A stretch of 64,000 nt of DNA from Diplolepis rosae (lineage: Eukaryota; Arthropoda; Insecta; Hymenoptera; Diplolepididae), in the NCBI GenBank assembly GCA_030998225.1, contig JAPYXD010000745.1, positions 1,178,001 through 1,242,000 of the forward strand, given 5' to 3'. The first letter of the stretch is position 1, and every line of letters starts with the position of its first letter. The translations under genes were made by a program, and so were the position numbers. Under the pieces are notes generated by a model, which made no database searches, was not told where the DNA came from, and worked only from the letters and a program-made list of their open reading frames with translations. Below, piece after piece: positions 58,301-64,000 of this stretch.

Positions 58301-60572
58301 AATTACCAAAAGACAAATCCTATCAGAAATATCTTGCATTTTTGATCCTCTCGGTCTTCTGGGTCCCAGCATCGTATTGGCCATAATTATTCTGCAAAGG
58401 CTTTGGTTGGAAAGTCTTTCATGGGACGAGAGCTTGCCAGTCGAACTTCATTCGCGGTGGTTAATTTATAGGGAACGACTCACAGCCTTGAATCTGATAA
58501 AAATACCAAGGCACGTCATTTGCAAGAAACCCATCAATGTGCAATTACACGGGTTCTCTGACGCCTCGAAGGATGCGTACGGAGCCTGCATCTACATGCG
58601 ATCAGAAGACGAGGAAGGAAATGTCATTGTTAGACTGATATGTTCCAAATGTAGAGTCGCACCCGTGAAAACTCAGACTATACCTAGGTTGGAACTTTGC
58701 GGGGCCCTCGAGTTGGCAAAATTAAGTTCTAAAGTCGAAGCTGCGTAAGATTTGTCGATCAATAATAATCATTATTGGTGTGATTCGACTATTGTGTTGT
58801 TTTGGCTCCAAATGCAACCCAACAATCTAGAAGTTTTTGAAGCAAACAGAGTGGCTCGAATACAAGAATTAACAAACGTGGGGTCATGGAAGCACGTTCC
58901 CAGCCAGAGCAACCCAGCTGATTGCATTTCACGTGGTATTGCTCCAAATTTTCTCGAGAATTGTAGATTGTGGTGGGAAGGCCCTGAATTTTTGGGCTTG
59001 AGCGAATCTGATTGGCCTTCAATGCCATCATTGTCTCATGACGTGCCGGGAACGAAAAAACGTTGCAACCTTGTAGCCAAAGAAGAAATATGGGACCTAT
59101 CTATTTTTAAACGATACCAAAACCTAGATCGACTTGTTAGAGTAGTATCTTATTGCAAAAGATTTTCAAACAATTGCAAAACTAAAAACAACAAACTAAT
59201 AGGGTACCTACGCACTATCGAGCTTTCTCAAACAAAGATTGATCTCGCAAAACTTTCGCAAAGACAAACCTTCTCCAAGGAAATCAAAATGTTGACTGAA
59301 GGGGTGCCTATAGCGAAAGGCTCATTAGCTTCACTAAACCCCTTTTTAGATGATTGCGGAATTTTGAGAGTTGGCGCTAGATTGAATAACTCCAATTTCA
59401 ATGAGAACAAAAAACATCCTATACTTCTCTCCGCTTCAGATGATTTTACAAAAATGTTGTTCCATAGTGAGCATCAACGCCTTCTCCATGCTGGTCCTCA
59501 GCTGCTGTTATCTTCAATTCGTCAATTGTTTTGGCCATTGGGAGGACGAAATTTGGCTCGAAAGGTTGTTAGGTCTTGCGTTAGATGTTTTAAGGTTAAT
59601 CCTAGAGAAGTTACGCCTATGATGGGTGACTTACCAAAGCTTAGAGTCACACCTTCCCCACCTTTTTCTACCACCGGTGTAGATTATGCCGGTCCTCTTA
59701 TCATAAAGGACCGAAAGGGACGAGGCTCAAAAACCAGCAAGTGTTACGTTGGTGTGTTTGTATGCTTTTCTACGAAAGCTGTCCATCTCGAGCTTGTTTC
59801 TGACTTGACAGCTGACGCCTTTATCGCGACCCTTAGACGCTTTGTGTCCAGACGCGGCAAGCCTTCTCATATCTATTCTGACAATGGGACTTGTTTTGTG
59901 GGTGCAAAAAATGAGCTTGAGCAATTGGGTAGATTCCTGCAAAACGTGGCTGAGAACCTTTCAGAGATAATTGAGAATATGGGGCTCACTTGGCATTTCA
60001 TTCCAGCTTATTCTCCTCACTTTGGTGGAATTTGGGAAGCTGGAGTGAAGTCCACCAAGTATCACCTGAAGCGCGTTACGGGTAATAATGTGTTGACCTT
60101 TGAAGAATTATATACCTTGTTAGTTCAAATTGAGGGACTGCTAAACTCTCGCCCCCTCACCCCTCTTTCTTCTGACCCTAGTGATCTGTCTCCATTAACT
60201 CCTGCTCACTTTTTGATAGGAAGACCTCTTGACTCTATTGCTGATCCTGATTTAACGCATCTTCCTGAGAATCGGCTTTCCAGATGGCAACTGATTCAAC
60301 GCTTGCAGCAGCACTTTTGGAGAAGATGGAGCCAAGAATACGTTTCCGAGCTTCAGCAACTTGTCAAATGGAAAAGCCCGTATCCGGAATTGAAAAAAAA
60401 CACTCTTGTTTTGATCAAAGATAAAGATCTTCCTTCATTGCGATGGAAGCTTGGAAGGATTATTATGTTTCATCCAGGGAGTGATGGTACTTTCCGTGCT
60501 GTTACCATCGAAACAAGTACAGGCACATTAAGACGTGCACTTGCGGCTGTGTGTCCTTTACCCATTGACTAA
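55398..60572 (+). pseudogene. BEL/Pao Gag-Pol polyprotein, two in-frame stops
   Basis: One reading frame of 1725 codons with TAA at 58248-58250 and 58746-58748 and no frameshift. A likelier start than 55398 is the Met at 55413. Part 1 (950 residues): Gag of DUF1759 type near 140-330, Cys/His knuckles at 352-415, retropepsin DNGS at 471-474, reverse transcriptase from about 735 with YVDD at 879-882. Part 2 (58251-58745): end of the Peptidase_A17-type region and RNase H start (HGFSDASKDAYGACIYMRS). Part 3 (58749-60572): rest of RNase H, integrase zinc site with His238, His246, Cys276, Cys279, catalytic Asp311, Asp377, Glu429 of that part, and a DUF5641-type C-terminus. All catalytic residues seem intact; only the two stops prevent full translation. 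Confidence 0.92.
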
Positions 60573-60880
60573 AACTAACGTTAAGTTTTTTTTTTTTTTA
60601 TATAAAAAATGTTTGTCTTACTTCACTCCATCACAAAGTTTGTTTGTTTAATTCACTACAGGTTTAGTAGCTTAGTTTAGTAAATTTTCTATAACATTTT
60701 TATGTGTAACCATGTTCGAAATTACTGTTGGACTACGTTCTGATATTTTGAATTTATTCTTAAGGATATTCTATGTCAATTCTCATGATTAATATAAAGG
60801 GATTAGCTATAGATAATACTTATGGGTTTACGCATACAGTGTAAATGTCCTGCATTATTATTGAAAGCAGAATCTCTCAA
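60573..60880 (+). other. BEL 3' non-coding region
   Basis: A poly-T tract follows the stop, then 250 AT-rich bases up to the purine tract. No gene. Confidence 0.7.
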
Positions 60881-60892
60881 TGCTGGGGGGCA
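60881..60892 (+). other. BEL polypurine tract
   Basis: TGCTGGGGGGCA lies immediately before the 3' LTR, the standard BEL/Pao form. Confidence 0.85.
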
Positions 60893-61103
60893 TGTTTGGT
60901 GAACAGTTGATTCGAATTTACCGCTTTAGCGCCTCCTATTGTTGGATCTTGACATCTTTATCTTCGAAAGCTCCTATAGCGCTCCCTTGTTTTTGTACCA
61001 TGTAACCTTTTTTTAATGGCGAATATATTGTATAATTGACCACGCACGTCTTGTTCATTTTTCGATTTTTTCCTGTGAAATCCAGCACAAGCAATTACTA
61101 ACA
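60893..61103 (+). repeat. BEL 3' LTR
   Basis: Matches 54532-54742 with three visible substitutions and ends TTACTAACA before the ATAGG duplication. Confidence 0.95.
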
Positions 61104-61692
61104 ATAGGTCTTCTAATGAATCAATGTCCCGATCTTGAATTGAATCATAAGCACTTCCTGAAATTCTCGTACGAATCATAAGAAATAAATTGTGTCGTTG
61201 TTTAGAAGAAATAGAATTTCTCGCGTAAAGACAATCTTTAATAAATCTTGAAACAGGCATATTATGACCATCAAAAAATTTAGGCAAGAATTCCAGGGCT
61301 GCTTTGAAAGGAATAGGATCCTCAGGCTCTGCCAATGCAAAATACATATTTGAACTCGATGTGACGGATGCGCTGGATGTGCCAGATGATAGACTATTAT
61401 TTCTCGCTTCACGACTTTCAGCTAACTGTAACTCGGAATTACTACTAGAGCCGCTCGCTTGTTCAAAACCAGACCGTCCACTATTATCCGGAATATTTAA
61501 CTCTGCGCCTGCTTCTACAACCCTGCTTCGCAAATTCAAGACTGGACGAACGATTTCATTATTTCTAGCCTCATTTAATTCTGCTAAGGCCTCGCTCCCA
61601 ACAGATTGACTCATGGTTGTACCACGGCCTCTACCTGAAGTTTTTCCCCCTCTTGACACTTTTCCTCTAGTAGATTTTGTAGTTTTCCCCAT
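61104..61692 (-). pseudogene. Gypsy gag, 5' fragment
   Basis: Starts MGKTTKSTRGKVSRGGKTSG, with a Lys/Arg/Gly-rich then Ser/Asn-rich N-terminus. From about residue 125 a gag-like helical capsid region begins (ALEFLPKFFDGHNMPVSRFI ... SLEDL). The BEL element interrupts it after 196 codons. The continuation is on the far side of the insert at 54526 and downward, where a one-base shift also separates the two frames: the gag frame reaches a stop at 54492-54494. Confidence 0.8.
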
Positions 61693-62433
61693 TTTATAAA
61701 ATTTAAGAAAATCAAAGTCAAATTCAAAATGTTTTCTAAAATATTTTTTTTTTTTTTAATTTTATTTTATTTCAGAGATTGGCAATCCTGACTAATTAAA
61801 AGAGCAAAACGACTTACATTAAGACTTTCTCGCTGATGCCTGACTTGCATACACTTTCACTTTGAATCACTGTCACTTGACACACTTTGTTTTCACTTTT
61901 CACTTGCAAGTCAGCCTTTTCGGTTTGAAGTCCTAATCCTTATCTCCAAAAAATCCACAGAAGTTCTCCAAAAATCCAGAAAGACCTAGATGATTTTTTT
62001 TTTCTCCAGCAATTCCTCGTTGGGTCTGACAACAGCGGGTGACACCCCTTTTTGACCTTGAGGTGGCGGGACCCGAGTTGCTTCACAGCTTCGACCTTTT
62101 GCCGCTTAGATCTCCAGGAAACCCGCTAAAAACTTCAGCCTCAATCTCCTTTCCACCCACTTTCACTCAGCTACTCAATCCACCAAATTACTAAGGTAAT
62201 TTTTACCTTTTTTTTTTTTTTTTTTAATTAGTACTCAGAGAAAAAAGGCCATCCTCTTCAATGATCCAGATCCCGGTCCTTGATGCTCGTCGAATTCTCC
62301 AAAAATCGTAGTCCTCCAGTTCAACTTTTATTAAATACATGAATATGTATGTATATGGAAATTTTATTTTATTTTCACAGTCTCAATGTTCGGTTTTGAA
62401 TCACAAAGTCACTCGCGGCAAGTTTTGTAGTAT
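61693..62433. other. Gypsy 5' leader
   Basis: Untranslated region between the primer-binding site and gag, with poly-T runs near 61743 and 62209. No gene. Confidence 0.6.
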
Positions 62434-62451
62434 ATCCCACTTCTGACACCA
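62434..62451 (-). other. Gypsy primer-binding site
   Basis: The minus strand reads TGGTGTCAGAAGTGGGAT four bases inside the 5' LTR end, a form common in Gypsy elements. I did not assign the tRNA. Confidence 0.65.
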
Positions 62452-62455
62452 ATTA

Positions 62456-63611
62456 TGTGACGCGCCGAGCCGTTTTGGCGCTAAACGTAGGTAATTTTTA
62501 AATTTAACTTTGAATAAAATTTAAATTGTTTAATCCTGAGTATGGGTTCACCACTTTTAAAGAGTGGAAACTCACCTTGCCCGAGTTATCTAAAATGGGT
62601 AACCTTATTTAATTAATTTAAAATTAAGCTAATTATTCGTAAAAGGTAATAATAATAATACGTAATTTATAAGATTACACTAATGAAGCTTTTATTATGA
62701 ATATAAAAATATGTTAGAAAAGATAAAAAACTTTACAAAAAACTCTAAGTCCAAACAGTAATAATTGATAAGAAAAGAGAGACCGACAAAATAATCTGAT
62801 CCAGTGCGGATCTACCGATCGAAACGTCAGATTATTTCTGGTCCTTCGTCGATGCAGCCTCTCGCGCTTCGCTGACGAAAATCCCTTGCGCACACTTACT
62901 GCGTTTCCCCACTAATTAATTAGAATATTATAAGCCAATCAAACGCATTTTTTATCCCTTCTTTTTAACATTTTCTCTGAATCATAATCTCTACTTCTAA
63001 TTCTTTGAATGCACGTGTGAGGGATTTCATATGAGCTTAAAGTCACGTTTCCTAAACACAAAATTCGTTAGAAATTTAGATCGTTAAATTTAACGACGTG
63101 TGAAAGAAAATCTCTCTCGACATCTTAAAAGTCTTTATCAACTACTTATCTGTTTTTTTACCGCGACAATCCGTCGCCTCGGTCCGTTTTAAACTAAACA
63201 AAATTGAACTATTCTGATAACTAATATTAAACCTTACTTCTATGAAAAATCAACTATAAATTCTATCAAGACGTAAAAGTAAGCCTTACGCTAGCAATTT
63301 ATAAATATTCTAAATTATTAAACAAAGTTCGTTATGTTCCATCAAATTTCATCACTCTCATTCTCCATTCTACAAATTCATATTATAGAATAATATTATT
63401 TCATGTCGAATTGCTCCTTAGTCTCTAGTTTTGCCAATCTCGATTATCTCTATTCTATATTTCCTAAATTATTTTTTTTAAATCTTTTGTTTTATACTTT
63501 TCTTTCCTTTACTTAGTAAAGGAAGTCTTCAATGTCAATTAAAATGTCTTAATTCAAATATTACCGCTAATTTTAAAGCGCACTCTTGTGACAAAATTGG
63601 CCATCGTCACA
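62456..63611 (-). repeat. Gypsy 5' LTR
   Basis: TGTGACGCGCC ... GGCCATCGTCACA, with the same termini as 46754-47870. It retains the roughly 39-base segment missing from the other copy and differs by scattered substitutions. Confidence 0.92.
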
Positions 63612-64000
63612 GGGGTGTTACGAGCCGCGCAGGTGCGACAGTTCGCAAGTTTGTGATTGGTGGGTCCTGTCAGTCAAATTATTAAAATAAACCGGGAGAT
63701 TTTTGAAATAGAATAAAAACACTTTTGGCTCGTTCAATAAACTTTATAATTATTATTAACTTAAAATGTTCGGCTCAGTTCCATATTTTCATTTCGCCTA
63801 AACATTCTCTAAATCTAAACATGTCTCGCTGCTATCAGCCCCAGTGTGACAATTTTATAAACTGTTCGGATGAATTATAGATTATGATTTGATTTCTTAA
63901 CGCTTTCATATACCGCCTATTACGAACCTGATATCCGGACTTTGCCTCTAATCTAAACTTAAAAATTATTCGTAGAATAATAAAGATTAACAATGAAGTA
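63612..64000. other. Unassigned end of window
   Basis: GGGG then TGTTACGAGCCGCGCAGGTG. The TG start and GC-rich opening resemble the start of another LTR, but no second copy is in the window. No coding frame. Confidence 0.3.

Larger units (their letters stand above)
54532..61103 (+). mobile_element. BEL/Pao LTR retrotransposon
   Basis: 6572 bases, TG...CA LTRs of 211 bases, 5-base target duplication ATAGG (54527-54531 and 61104-61108), inserted in antisense orientation in the Gypsy gag. The LTRs differ at three positions that I can see, so the insertion is young but not brand new. A single polyprotein frame contains two stop codons. Confidence 0.95.
46754..63611 (-). mobile_element. Gypsy (Ty3-like) LTR retrotransposon, split by a BEL insertion
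   Basis: Minus-strand element with LTRs at both ends, a primer-binding site next to the 5' LTR (62456-63611), gag, pol with macrodomain, a long 3' non-coding part, a purine tract and the 3' LTR (46754-47870). Without the BEL insert it is about 10.3 kb. The outer flanks AGGG and GGGG give at best an imperfect 4-base duplication. No envelope-type frame was found. Confidence 0.92.

Noticed and set aside
1..64000. CRISPR array, bacterial operons, riboswitches
   Set aside because: The sequence is eukaryotic; repeats seen are tandem or inverted transposon repeats without spacer structure.

Overview
This window is AT-rich eukaryotic DNA, most likely from an insect. The evidence is spliced genes with GT-AG introns, BEL/Pao and Gypsy retrotransposons of insect type, tRNA-derived SINE pieces, many inverted-repeat (foldback) DNA elements with TA, TTAA or CGNCG-type target duplications, and THAP-type zinc-finger fragments. 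I cannot fix the order; Hymenoptera is possible but unproven. I see no complete single-copy host gene. Almost everything readable is mobile DNA in different states of decay.

Region 1 (1-23398) is a giant near-perfect palindrome. Left arm 1-11440 is the reverse complement of right arm 11973-23398, around a 532-base centre with its own 36-base inner stem. Each arm carries the same two-gene cassette pointing outward from the centre: a CACTA/EnSpm-like transposase followed by a five-exon gene for a DUF4806 protein. The right-arm genes read openly. The left-arm copies are broken by a stop codon and two one-base insertions. Each arm also holds a 402-base tandem repeat and three small inserted elements. 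The window starts inside the palindrome, so its outer limit is not seen.

Region 2 (23399-46750) has no convincing complete gene. It is a field of foldback/MITE elements: two with hammerhead-like motifs in their ends, one non-autonomous Transib-like element with a CGACG target duplication, Tc1/mariner-type elements with TA duplications, and several others. Among them lie SINE fragments, GC-rich hairpin islands and three THAP-domain remnants. A diverged relative of the palindrome-arm sequence at about 32.7-34.0 kb preserves the empty sites of two elements that are inserted in the arms.

Region 3 (46754-63611) is a nested pair of LTR retrotransposons. A Gypsy element on the minus strand (LTRs 46754-47870 and 62456-63611) is split in gag by a BEL/Pao element on the plus strand (54532-61103, 211-base LTRs, ATAGG duplication). 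The BEL polyprotein has two in-frame TAA codons. The Gypsy polyprotein lacks the usual protease active site but has an intact-looking reverse transcriptase, RNase H and integrase. Between RNase H and integrase it carries a macrodomain resembling the ADP-ribosyl hydrolase TARG1/OARD1, with both catalytic residues in place. I regard that domain as the most interesting item in the window. The last 390 bases are unassigned.
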